Source: an uncultured Clostridia bacterium (GTDB lineage Bacteria; Bacillota; Clostridia; Oscillospirales; CAG-272). From it: DNA of 27,655 nucleotides. Below, piece after piece: positions 15,711-22,243 of this stretch. Each line of letters begins with the position of its first letter. Within the stretch, counting starts at the first letter, position 1. The stretch lies in assembly GCA_937893945.1 (NCBI GenBank), contig CALCTA010000165.1, positions 1 through 27,655 on the forward strand. Direction: 5' to 3'. Below the pieces are notes generated by a model. That model saw only the letters and a list, made by a program, of their open reading frames with translations, ran no database searches and was not told the DNA's origin. The translations under genes and the position numbers were made by a program.

Positions 15711-15738
15711 TGAATTTCAATAGTAAATGTGTTATAAT
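15710..15738 (+). promoter_or_regulatory. Promoter of the exported metallophosphoesterase gene
   Basis: TTGAAT (15710-15715), 17 bp spacer, TGT plus TATAAT (15733-15738). The -35 box lies inside a 7 bp inverted repeat (15707-15713 with 15717-15723) that could be an operator. Confidence 0.72.
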
Positions 15739-15789
15739 GTAATTGATGTCATAAAAATACATCGGTAAAAAAGTTTTATAGGAGCCAAT

Positions 15790-17583
15790 ATGAAAAGAAT
15801 TTATATAATATGCGTAGGATGGGTGCTATTGCTCTCTCTTATTGGCGCGACGATATTTGGTGGCGTTTACTTCACGAATAAGATAAACGATCTTGAAAAT
15901 CTTACAAAAGAAGCAGAAAGGCTTGCTTTGTTAGCAAATAATAAGGATAACGAGAGTGACGTTGATATGGTGAGCGAGGTGTGCGAGCTTTCTATCGGAG
16001 ACCCCCTCATGCCGTGGCTTGCAGGAAGAATGGGATGCAAGCTCCCGCACAAGACCGTAAGCATAGATATTGACGTAGATAACGAGCAGGAGTACGCGTA
16101 TTTCGTTGCAGGCTATGAGGATCCTGCATATCTGAACTGTGTATATGACAGTGGTTGGATGAGCGGCTCTCGCAGTATTGCGCTTGAAGACCCCGAGCTA
16201 TACTACGTTTTCGTTTCCTCTATCGCGATAAGCGATGAAAAGAGCGCCGCTACCCAAGAGGACGCTGATGATCACAAGCTCACCGCTTGGAGAAAATACA
16301 CGGATGCCGTATATCACTCCTCAATGATGCCTCCAAAATATTATTTTGAAGACGGATATATGCAAGGCAAGGTTGAGTACATACGTGAGCTTCTCAAACG
16401 AACATCGGCAAACGGCGATGCGTTTATGTTTATAACCGACGAGCATTGGGAAATGAATGCTAAGCAATCGCCTAAGCTTGCGAATTATTTGAGTGAAACG
16501 ACGGGAATAAATAAGATCTTCAGCGGCGGTGACAGAGTCGACCACGGTTACGATATTTCTGTTGCGCGAGAATTTATGAAGGCGCTTGGAAACGATAATT
16601 ATTTTCCCGCTGCGGGCAATCACGATTTCGGTGATTACGGTGATGAATCGCTTCTCTATGCGAGTAGCTTTATGCACCTTTCTCAAAAGAGCAACGTTAC
16701 CTGGGGCGACGAGGGCAGTCTCTATTATTACGTTCAGGATGACGCAAAAAAGATCAGATATATCGTATTGCAAGCATTTGAGCCAAATCCCACCAAAGAG
16801 GGCTTGAACGTTACCATAGAATACAATGACGAGCAGATAGAGTGGTTTAAGAATGAGGCGCTTAACGTGGATGAGGGATATACTATTCTGATATTCTCGC
16901 ACGTTTTTCTCTACGGTAACGACAGCACCAAGGAGTTTATGACGCCCGATTCCTTTGATGGATATGGTGAAATGTATGATGCGGTTGCGGATTACGACGG
17001 TAAGGGCGAGATCGCGGCTGTGCTTCAGGGTCATTTCCATTGGGAAGATTCAACCGAGATATATAGGCGCACAATGCTCTCTCAAAGCTATGAAGAGGCT
17101 GCAGGAAAGCTGATCTATGCCGTACCTGAGGGAACTGCGGAGATATACGTTACCGCCAATGCTCCCGAAGAGCTTCCTTACAGAGTGGTAGGATATTCCG
17201 AAGCAAGCGGTGAGCCTGTTTACGACAGTGGACTTCTTGACAGATCGCAAAAGATAGATCTTAACGATCTTGATCTCAGATACGAGGTAGTATTTGAAAA
17301 GAAGGAAGGCGTTGAGATCGACTCTGCGGATCTTGATAATTGCAAGGCATATTCTGTGCGAGGAAGTATTCCTCTTGTTGTTACCGCTTGCGATCGCTAT
17401 GCGGCAGAGTATCCGCCAAGCTTTGATCAGAGCGAGCGCGCTTTCGGCACGATAACCGAGCAGGCGTTTGACGTCGTGGTGCTTGATAAGCTTGAAAAGA
17501 AGCTTTACTTCGTAAGAATAGGCGCTCCCGCTAAGCAAAGCGACGATTCGCTTACCGAAGTGAGAGAGTTTTATTACGGTTAA
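15790..17583 (+). CDS. Membrane-anchored extracytoplasmic metallophosphoesterase
   Basis: A 597-residue protein with an N-terminal uncleaved signal anchor (about 5-28). A segment of unknown fold follows (about 55-180), then a calcineurin-like phosphoesterase domain. The metal ligands are visible: D217-E-H219 in ITDEHW, D248 in GGDRVDHG, N277-H278-D279 in AGNHDFGD, H371 in FSHVF, and H415-F-H417 in QGHFHWE. The C-terminal ~120 residues form a beta-rich domain of unknown role. It should face outside the membrane and act on phosphoesters or teichoic-acid-like or nucleotide substrates; which one is not shown. AGGAG precedes the ATG. The gene is monocistronic between its own promoter and terminator. 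Confidence 0.87.
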   Translation: MKRIYIICVGWVLLLSLIGATIFGGVYFTNKINDLENLTKEAERLALLANNKDNESDVDMVSEVCELSIGDPLMPWLAGRMGCKLPHKTVSIDIDVDNEQEYAYFVAGYEDPAYLNCVYDSGWMSGSRSIALEDPELYYVFVSSIAISDEKSAATQEDADDHKLTAWRKYTDAVYHSSMMPPKYYFEDGYMQGKVEYIRELLKRTSANGDAFMFITDEHWEMNAKQSPKLANYLSETTGINKIFSGGDRVDHGYDISVAREFMKALGNDNYFPAAGNHDFGDYGDESLLYASSFMHLSQKSNVTWGDEGSLYYYVQDDAKKIRYIVLQAFEPNPTKEGLNVTIEYNDEQIEWFKNEALNVDEGYTILIFSHVFLYGNDSTKEFMTPDSFDGYGEMYDAVADYDGKGEIAAVLQGHFHWEDSTEIYRRTMLSQSYEEAAGKLIYAVPEGTAEIYVTANAPEELPYRVVGYSEASGEPVYDSGLLDRSQKIDLNDLDLRYEVVFEKKEGVEIDSADLDNCKAYSVRGSIPLVVTACDRYAAEYPPSFDQSERAFGTITEQAFDVVVLDKLEKKLYFVRIGAPAKQSDDSLTEVREFYYG

Positions 17584-17600
17584 TAAAAGAGCGAAATATA

Positions 17601-17636
17601 AAAGGGCAGTTAAGGCTGCCCTTCTTCGCTTTTTTA
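17601..17636 (+). terminator. Terminator of the exported metallophosphoesterase gene
   Basis: An 8 bp stem (17602-17609 with 17616-17623) sits inside a weaker outer GCGAA/TTCGC pairing, followed by six Ts. Confidence 0.8.
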
Positions 17637-17653
17637 GGAATAAATCTGACGGC

Positions 17654-17682
17654 TTGACATAAACATATAATTATGATATAAT
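17654..17682 (+). promoter_or_regulatory. Promoter of the kinase/phosphoesterase operon
   Basis: Consensus TTGACA (17654-17659), 17 bp spacer, TGA plus TATAAT (17677-17682). Confidence 0.82.
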
Positions 17683-17725
17683 GTCTATGTATGCATCTGC
17701 ATAACGAATTTGAAAGGACATTGAT

Positions 17726-18835
17726 ATGCTTTACAACGACATCAAGCAGCCTATAAGACAGTTTTGCTTTGAGGGCAAATACGTTTGTGCTGAGGAATTA
17801 AGATCGGGAAACATCAATTCAACCTATCGCCTTACCTTTATAACCCCCGACGGAAGTCGTAAGAATTATATACTCCAGAGAATAAACACGGTGGTATTCA
17901 AGGACCCCCACGCCGTAATGGAGAATATAACTAATGTAATAAGCCACATAGACCGCAAGCTTAAGGACAAGGGCGAGGATACCTCTCGCAGACTTTTGCA
18001 TTTCGTAAGCACCAAGAGCGGAGCTTATCTTTATCACGACGCCGCAGATTCCTTCTGGAGAGCCTACGTGTTTGTTGACGGTGTTACCGCTTATAATTCC
18101 ATAGAGGATCCCAATCTCTTCTATGAGGCAGGTAGGGGCTTTGGAGAATTTCAGAAGAATCTCTTTGATTTTCCGGCTGAGGTGCTTCACGAGACTATAG
18201 CTGATTTCCACAACACCAAGCGTCGCTTCTACGCCTTCGTAGCGGCAATAGCAGAGGACAGAGTGGGAAGAGTTGCTGAGCTTGAGAGCGAGATAGACTT
18301 CCTTTTTGACCGCCGCAAGATGATGAGCGAGATAGTTGACAAAATAGATGCGGGAATTCTTCCCATAAGAGTTACCCACAACGACACAAAGCTTAATAAC
18401 GTGCTTATCGACGACCTTACAGGTAAGGCGGCGTGCGTTATAGACCTTGATACCGTTATGCCCGGCTCGTCGCTCTACGACTATGGAGACGCTATCAGAT
18501 TTGGTGCTTCTACCGCGGCTGAGGACGAGAAGGATCTTTCCAAGATAACTATAAATATGGAGCTTTTCAAGCTCTTCACCAAGGGATTCGTTGAGGAGAT
18601 AGCTAATGCGCTTACCAAAGAGGAGATACACTATCTGCCCCTTGGCGCAAAGGTAATGACCTGCGAGCTTGCGCTCAGATTCCTTACCGACTACATCAAC
18701 GGCGACGAATATTTTAAGATCAACTCGCCCGACCACAACCTCATCAGAGCGAGAGCGCAGATGAAGCTTCTCACCGAGATAGAGGCAAAATACGACGAAA
18801 TGGTTGAATACGTGGACTCTCTTATTGAAAAATAA
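17726..18835 (+). CDS. Aminoglycoside-phosphotransferase-fold sugar kinase (NahK-like)
   Basis: A 369-residue kinase of the APH/choline-kinase fold. A nucleotide-binding N-lobe starts around LRSGNINSTYRL and carries ILQRIN. The catalytic loop is H218-N-D220-TKLNN, and the metal-binding D240 lies in VIDLDTVMPG. HNDTKLNN and DLDTVMPG closely match N-acetylhexosamine 1-kinase (NahK) of bifidobacteria, which phosphorylates GlcNAc/GalNAc in lacto-N-biose/galacto-N-biose salvage. The length is similar. No lnpA or galactosidase gene is adjacent, so the sugar remains inferred. AAAGGA lies upstream of the ATG. It is co-transcribed with the metallophosphoesterase 18 nt downstream. Confidence 0.85.
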   Translation: MLYNDIKQPIRQFCFEGKYVCAEELRSGNINSTYRLTFITPDGSRKNYILQRINTVVFKDPHAVMENITNVISHIDRKLKDKGEDTSRRLLHFVSTKSGAYLYHDAADSFWRAYVFVDGVTAYNSIEDPNLFYEAGRGFGEFQKNLFDFPAEVLHETIADFHNTKRRFYAFVAAIAEDRVGRVAELESEIDFLFDRRKMMSEIVDKIDAGILPIRVTHNDTKLNNVLIDDLTGKAACVIDLDTVMPGSSLYDYGDAIRFGASTAAEDEKDLSKITINMELFKLFTKGFVEEIANALTKEEIHYLPLGAKVMTCELALRFLTDYINGDEYFKINSPDHNLIRARAQMKLLTEIEAKYDEMVEYVDSLIEK

Positions 18836-18853
18836 ACACGAGAGAAGAGAATA

Positions 18854-19612
18854 ATGAAAAAAAGCTTTTATTCGCTTGAGGGCGGCGCTTTCCCAAGGGG
18901 CGTGCGAATGGCGCTCGTTACCGATCTGCACGCCCAGAAATACGGCAAGGTGCTGAGCGCTTTGCGTGAGCTTGCTCCCGACTATATTTTGCTCGGCGGT
19001 GATATACTTGAGGCGCTTGACGGAAGCCGTGATGATACCAATGACGCGGCATTCGGATTTCTTTCGGGCGCTGCTAAGATCGCTCCTACGTTCTATAGCG
19101 TGGGCAATCACGAGGATGGCGGTGTTCACTCAGAGCGCTCGAGCTGGAAGAAAAAGCACAGCCGCGGCATGAAAAGGAGCTATACAGAGGAAAATCTCAA
19201 AAGAATAAAGGATAGCGGCGTTGAGTTGTTGATAGACCGATACGTTATCCGCGGCGGTATCGCCTTCGGCGGTCTTGCCTCGGGACTTATACTTGAGGAT
19301 CACGTGCCAAATCTTGACTTCTTAGAGACTTTCTCAAGGCTTTCCGAGCCTAAGGTGCTACTCTGCCACCACCCTGAGTATTACGAGCCTTACGTCAAAA
19401 AATTGCCCATAGAGCTTACACTCAGCGGACACGCGCACGGTGGTCAATGGAGATTTTTCGGCAGGGGAGTTTATGCTCCTGGGCAGGGACTTTTTCCAAA
19501 ATACACCTCAGGAATGCACGAGGGCAGATTTATTATCAGCAAAGGGCTCAAAAGAACTGTTATCCCACCGAGGATATTCAATCCTACAGAGATAGTAATT
19601 ATAGACACTTAA
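18854..19612 (+). CDS. Calcineurin-like metallophosphoesterase (YkuE/YaeI-like)
   Basis: A 252-residue protein with the full set of metal ligands: TDLHAQ (D24, H26), LGGDIL, VGNHEDG, LLCHHPEYY and SGHAHGGQW. The GHAHGGQ and short length place it in the YkuE/YaeI branch, whose distant relatives cleave UDP-2,3-diacylglucosamine; a Gram-positive host makes that substrate unlikely. Unlike typical YkuE it has no N-terminal transmembrane helix, so it may be cytoplasmic. The ribosome binding site (AGAAGAG) is weak. Being 18 nt after the NahK-like kinase, it probably acts in the same pathway, perhaps on a sugar-phosphate product; that is inference. Confidence 0.85.
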   Translation: MKKSFYSLEGGAFPRGVRMALVTDLHAQKYGKVLSALRELAPDYILLGGDILEALDGSRDDTNDAAFGFLSGAAKIAPTFYSVGNHEDGGVHSERSSWKKKHSRGMKRSYTEENLKRIKDSGVELLIDRYVIRGGIAFGGLASGLILEDHVPNLDFLETFSRLSEPKVLLCHHPEYYEPYVKKLPIELTLSGHAHGGQWRFFGRGVYAPGQGLFPKYTSGMHEGRFIISKGLKRTVIPPRIFNPTEIVIIDT

Positions 19613-19616
19613 GAAG

Positions 19617-19640
19617 CGGCAGACGCATGTCTGCCGTTTT
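19617..19640 (+). terminator. Terminator of the kinase/phosphoesterase operon
   Basis: An 8 bp stem (19617-19624 with 19629-19636) and GCAT loop are followed by TTTT. Confidence 0.85.
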
Positions 19641-19716
19641 AAGTATATTGATGTAATTAAAAATACTTTTCGTTTATACAAAAAGATTTTAAATTTGTTA
19701 AGCAAAGCTAACTTGA

Positions 19717-19828
19717 AGCCTCGCCCTCTGGGAGAGGTGGACGCGAATGCGGACGGAGAGGGTAAAATAATTATAAATTTCACCTCTCAGGCGTCTACGC
19801 CGCCAGCTCTCCTCAAGGAGAGCCTTTA
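19717..19828. repeat. Imperfect inverted-repeat element (MITE-like intergenic repeat)
   Basis: Two arms of about 47 bp (19716-19763 and 19781-19827) are imperfect reverse complements. They are separated by an AT-rich spacer of ~17 bp. The ends read AAGCCTC and GAGAGCCTT, and each arm folds on its own (for example GCTCTCC-TCAA-GGAGAGC at 19806-19823). Similar CCTCTC..GGGAGAGGTGG blocks are, as I recall, widespread intergenic repeats in gut clostridia. A short GTTAAGC-AAA-GCTAAC hairpin lies just upstream (19698-19712). The rest of the 351-base gap holds the operon terminator and a second terminator-like hairpin, and no gene that I can support. Confidence 0.7.
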
Positions 19829-19876
19829 TTTTTACGGAATTTTGTATCTACACTTTTTAATGGCTTAAACGACTTG

Positions 19877-19905
19877 AAACGGCAGATGTTCATCTGCCGT
19901 TTTTT
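19877..19905 (+). terminator. Orphan terminator-like hairpin
   Basis: A perfect 12 bp stem (19877-19888 with 19891-19902) is followed by a T-run, but no gene precedes it. Its core repeats that of the terminator at 19617 (CGGCAGA/TCTGCCG), which suggests duplication or that the repeat element was inserted between two copies. Confidence 0.7.
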
Positions 19906-19963
19906 GTGTATAACACGAAGATTTTCTGTAAATGCTAAACCCGAATAAACAGGGGAGAGGCTT

Positions 19964-20575
19964 ATGGCAGAAAAGATTAGCAGAGGGGCGGAGAGCATAT
20001 ATTGCCGCTATATAAAAAGGGCGCTTGATATTTTCCTTTCGGCGATCCTTATATTTTTTCTCCTGCTACCGATGCTCGTCATCGCGGTGGCGGTAGTATG
20101 TGAAAGCTCGGGCGGCGCTATTTTTCGCCAGAAAAGGCGTGGCAGGGGTGGTGCGGAATTTACTTGCTACAAATTCAGAACTATGTATAAGCACGCGCCA
20201 AGCAACATGCCTGCGGCAAGCTTTTATGATCACGAGAAATACGTTACGAGAGTGGGAAGATTGTTAAGGCGGAGCAGTCTTGATGAGCTTCCTCAGCTTT
20301 TCAACGTTCTTCTCGGAGATATGAGCATCGTAGGTCCGCGGCCGCTGATATGCGAGGAGGAGAAAATGCACGAGGGCAGGCTTCACAACGGTATCTACAG
20401 TATCCGTCCGGGGATAACGGGGCTTGCGCAGATAAGCGGAAGAAACGCGCTCTGCGATGAGGAAAAGCTCGAGCAGGACAGTATCTACCTCTCTGACCTT
20501 AGGCTAGGTCTTGATGCAAAAATACTTTTTTCTACTCTTAAAAAGGTAATAACTCACGAGGGTGTAGGGCATTAA
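19964..20575 (+). CDS. Initiating sugar-phosphate transferase (PglC/WcaJ family)
   Basis: A 203-residue bacterial sugar transferase that attaches a sugar 1-phosphate to undecaprenyl phosphate, the first membrane step of glycan assembly. YIKRALDIFLSAILIFFLLLP is the N-terminal reentrant membrane helix of the monotopic class. YKFRTM, RRSSLDELPQLFNVLLGDMSIVGPRP (with the catalytic Asp-Glu pair) and RPGITGLAQISGRN are family signatures. The length fits the small PglC type rather than the long WcaJ type. GGGGAG precedes the ATG. The membrane dehydratase at 8510 could provide its sugar donor, although the two genes are 9.5 kb apart. No other glycan genes flank it. Confidence 0.93.
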   Translation: MAEKISRGAESIYCRYIKRALDIFLSAILIFFLLLPMLVIAVAVVCESSGGAIFRQKRRGRGGAEFTCYKFRTMYKHAPSNMPAASFYDHEKYVTRVGRLLRRSSLDELPQLFNVLLGDMSIVGPRPLICEEEKMHEGRLHNGIYSIRPGITGLAQISGRNALCDEEKLEQDSIYLSDLRLGLDAKILFSTLKKVITHEGVGH

Positions 20576-20636
20576 AGGGTGAATATTTCCCAAGGTTCGC
20601 CATATACTTAAAAAAATGGTGTGGGGAGATATTCGT

Positions 20637-21140
20637 ATGAAAATTATCCGATTTATTGCCTTTACTCTCGTTTTTTGTACTTTTATGCTTTGTGGATGCT
20701 CAAAGCGTGAGACTGACGCTTATTCGGTATTAGCCGCTTTGGTAATTGCCTCGGGTGAGGATTTTGAGCAGAACGGCTACGTGTATTCAAGCCGCGCGAG
20801 CGAGGGAGACGCCGAGTATTTGCCGCGTGATACTCTTGCCACGCTCTATGGAGAAAAGTATATTGAAAATTGGGACGAAATGATCGAGGAGTGCGCACTC
20901 TTTCTCTGCAAGAGAGGAGTGGGAGAGATAGCGGTATTCAAATGCTATTCGCGCTCAGATGCCGATGGAGTATCCACCATGCTTCTTGAGCGTGCCGACG
21001 AATTGAAGGTAGCGCTTCGGCACACCGAGTGGGAAGAGGAAAGCGGCGAGATAAGCATAGAGGTAAAAGGGAAATACCTACTTTTTGCTTTTACTCGCCG
21101 CTCAGAGCAGCTCTCAAAGGATTTCAGATCGCTCGTGTAG
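20637..21140 (+). CDS. DUF4358-type lipoprotein
   Basis: A 167-residue lipoprotein. The signal peptide ends in a lipobox LCGC with the lipid-modified Cys at residue 21. The rest follows the DUF4358 pattern: LPRDTLATLYGEKYIENWDEMIEEC, EIAVFKC and a late VEVKGKYLLFAF-like strand. The start at 20637 has GGGGAG about 9 nt upstream; the longer frame from 20616 would add residues before the signal peptide. It sits 61 nt after the sugar transferase, possibly in the same transcript, and ends 1 nt before the convergent spoVAC stop, with no terminator between. Function of the family is unknown; it is common near spore or envelope genes in clostridia. Confidence 0.8.
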   Translation: MKIIRFIAFTLVFCTFMLCGCSKRETDAYSVLAALVIASGEDFEQNGYVYSSRASEGDAEYLPRDTLATLYGEKYIENWDEMIEECALFLCKRGVGEIAVFKCYSRSDADGVSTMLLERADELKVALRHTEWEEESGEISIEVKGKYLLFAFTRRSEQLSKDFRSLV

Positions 21141-21141
21141 C

Positions 21142-21588
21142 TCAAAAAAGAGAGCAGATCCAGTATATTACTCCGTAGATAGCGCCTGCAAGAGTTCCGT
21201 AGAGAAGCACGGGACCGCAGACTGTGAATATCTTAGCACCCACGCCAAGCACGTAGCCCTCGGCACGACTGTCTATTGCAGGAGAGGCTACCGAGTTTGC
21301 AAAGCCCGTTATGGGAACTAGAGTTCCCGCACCCGCAAATTTTGCTATCTTGTCAAATATGCCAAGACCCGTCAGCAGAACGGCGATAAATATAAGGCTC
21401 ACCGAGCAGAGCGTGCGCGCAGTATCCTCCGCAAGCCCAAAAAATAGAGTGAAGAGTGAGAAAAGCCCCTCGGAAAAGAGACAGATGCTACCGCCTACTA
21501 TAAATGCGCGTACGCAATCCTTCAGTATCGGCGAGCGTTTGGCGTGAGAGGATGCGAAGCGCTTATATTGCTTTTTATCCATATTCAT
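21142..21588 (-). CDS. spoVAC: Stage V sporulation protein AC
   Basis: A 148-residue membrane protein of the SpoVA channel, which moves calcium-dipicolinate into the spore core and out during germination. The KDCVRAFIVGGSICL helix, LTGLGIFDKIAKFAGAGTLVPITGFANSVASPA segment and LGVGAKIFTVCGPVLLYG helix are hallmarks. About four hydrophobic helices are present and the length is normal. The ATG at 21588 has an AGGGG-type site upstream; a second ATG two codons in is equally plausible. SpoVAC is usually followed by spoVAD and spoVAEb, but here it stands alone, facing a lipoprotein gene, so the rest of the SpoVA set must lie elsewhere or be lost. Confidence 0.92.
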   Translation of the reverse strand: MNMDKKQYKRFASSHAKRSPILKDCVRAFIVGGSICLFSEGLFSLFTLFFGLAEDTARTLCSVSLIFIAVLLTGLGIFDKIAKFAGAGTLVPITGFANSVASPAIDSRAEGYVLGVGAKIFTVCGPVLLYGTLAGAIYGVIYWICSLF

Positions 21589-21671
21589 ATATACATTCCC
21601 CCTATAAGCAGAAAACTATCAATTATTGTCTCAAAAATAATTCTTTTTATGCATATTTTGGACTTCTTGTG

Positions 21672-21700
21672 TTGACAATTATGCTTATTCGGTGTATAAT
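21672..21700 (+). promoter_or_regulatory. Promoter of the coiled-coil protein gene
   Basis: TTGACA (21672-21677), 17 bp spacer and TATAAT (21695-21700), both consensus. The leader of about 75 nt holds an imperfect small hairpin near 21714-21732. Confidence 0.82.
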
Positions 21701-21783
21701 AATCAGTAAGGAAGCCTTGCTTTAGCAGGCTGTTACTCTTAATCTTTGTAATAAAATTGAATAAATAAAAAGGAGAATATTTT

Positions 21784-22188
21784 ATGGCATCGTGGGAGAC
21801 GATCAAAACTCGGATCGGCAAGGTAACCAACAAGGTGGTTTCTAAAACAGGCGAGGTTGCTGATACTGCTTCCAAGCACGTAAAGCTTAAGACTATCGAG
21901 GGCAACCTTTCTGAAAAATATGAGCTTCTCGGTAGGCTTGCCTACAGGCATATAAAGGGCGGAGAAGTATCCGAGGAAAAGGTAAAGGCTCTTACCGCAC
22001 AGATCTCATCCCTTCTCGCTAACAAGAAGCAGATAAAGGCAGAGCTTGAGGAAGAGAAGGCAAGAAGAGAGGCTGAAAAGCAGGCTAAGAAGGACGCTAA
22101 GGCTGCCGAGGAGGCTGAGGCTGCTGCCGCTGAGACGCTTGCGGACGTAGCTGTTGAAGAGCCAACCGAGGAAGAAAAGGCTGAATAA
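21784..22188 (+). CDS. Small coiled-coil protein of unknown function
   Basis: A 134-residue soluble protein. The N-terminal half (about 1-75) is mixed, with a TRIGKVTNKVVSKTGEVADTA helix typical of small clostridial hypothetical proteins. Residues ~78-115 are an Ala/Glu/Lys coiled coil, and the tail is acidic (EEPTEEEKAE). There is no signal peptide or membrane helix. AAGGAG and a consensus promoter make expression likely strong. A bidirectional terminator follows. I cannot assign a function; its make-up suggests a structural or scaffold role, but that is only composition. Confidence 0.75.
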   Translation: MASWETIKTRIGKVTNKVVSKTGEVADTASKHVKLKTIEGNLSEKYELLGRLAYRHIKGGEVSEEKVKALTAQISSLLANKKQIKAELEEEKARREAEKQAKKDAKAAEEAEAAAAETLADVAVEEPTEEEKAE

Positions 22189-22205
22189 TTACCGAAATAA
22201 CTAAT

Positions 22206-22243
22206 AAAAACCAGAGAACGAAAAACGTTCTCTGGTTTTTTCT
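22206..22243. terminator. Bidirectional terminator
   Basis: A perfect 15 bp stem (22206-22220 with 22226-22240) with A5 loop is flanked by A and T runs, between the convergent coiled-coil and ATPase genes. Confidence 0.9.

Noticed and set aside
17819..19129. A 436-codon minus-strand frame over the sugar kinase and the metallophosphoesterase
   Set aside because: It spans two well-supported plus-strand genes and shows no recognisable domain; a shadow frame.
13547..19612. The cluster as a defence or biosynthetic island
   Set aside because: Each unit has its own promoter and terminator, codon use matches the neighbours, and no nuclease, toxin, integrase or synthase is present.
21589..21680. Possible sigma-G promoter upstream of spoVAC
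   Set aside because: A GCATA-like -35 is present, but the spacing to any CATWHTA-like -10 is too long and mismatched, so I did not list it.
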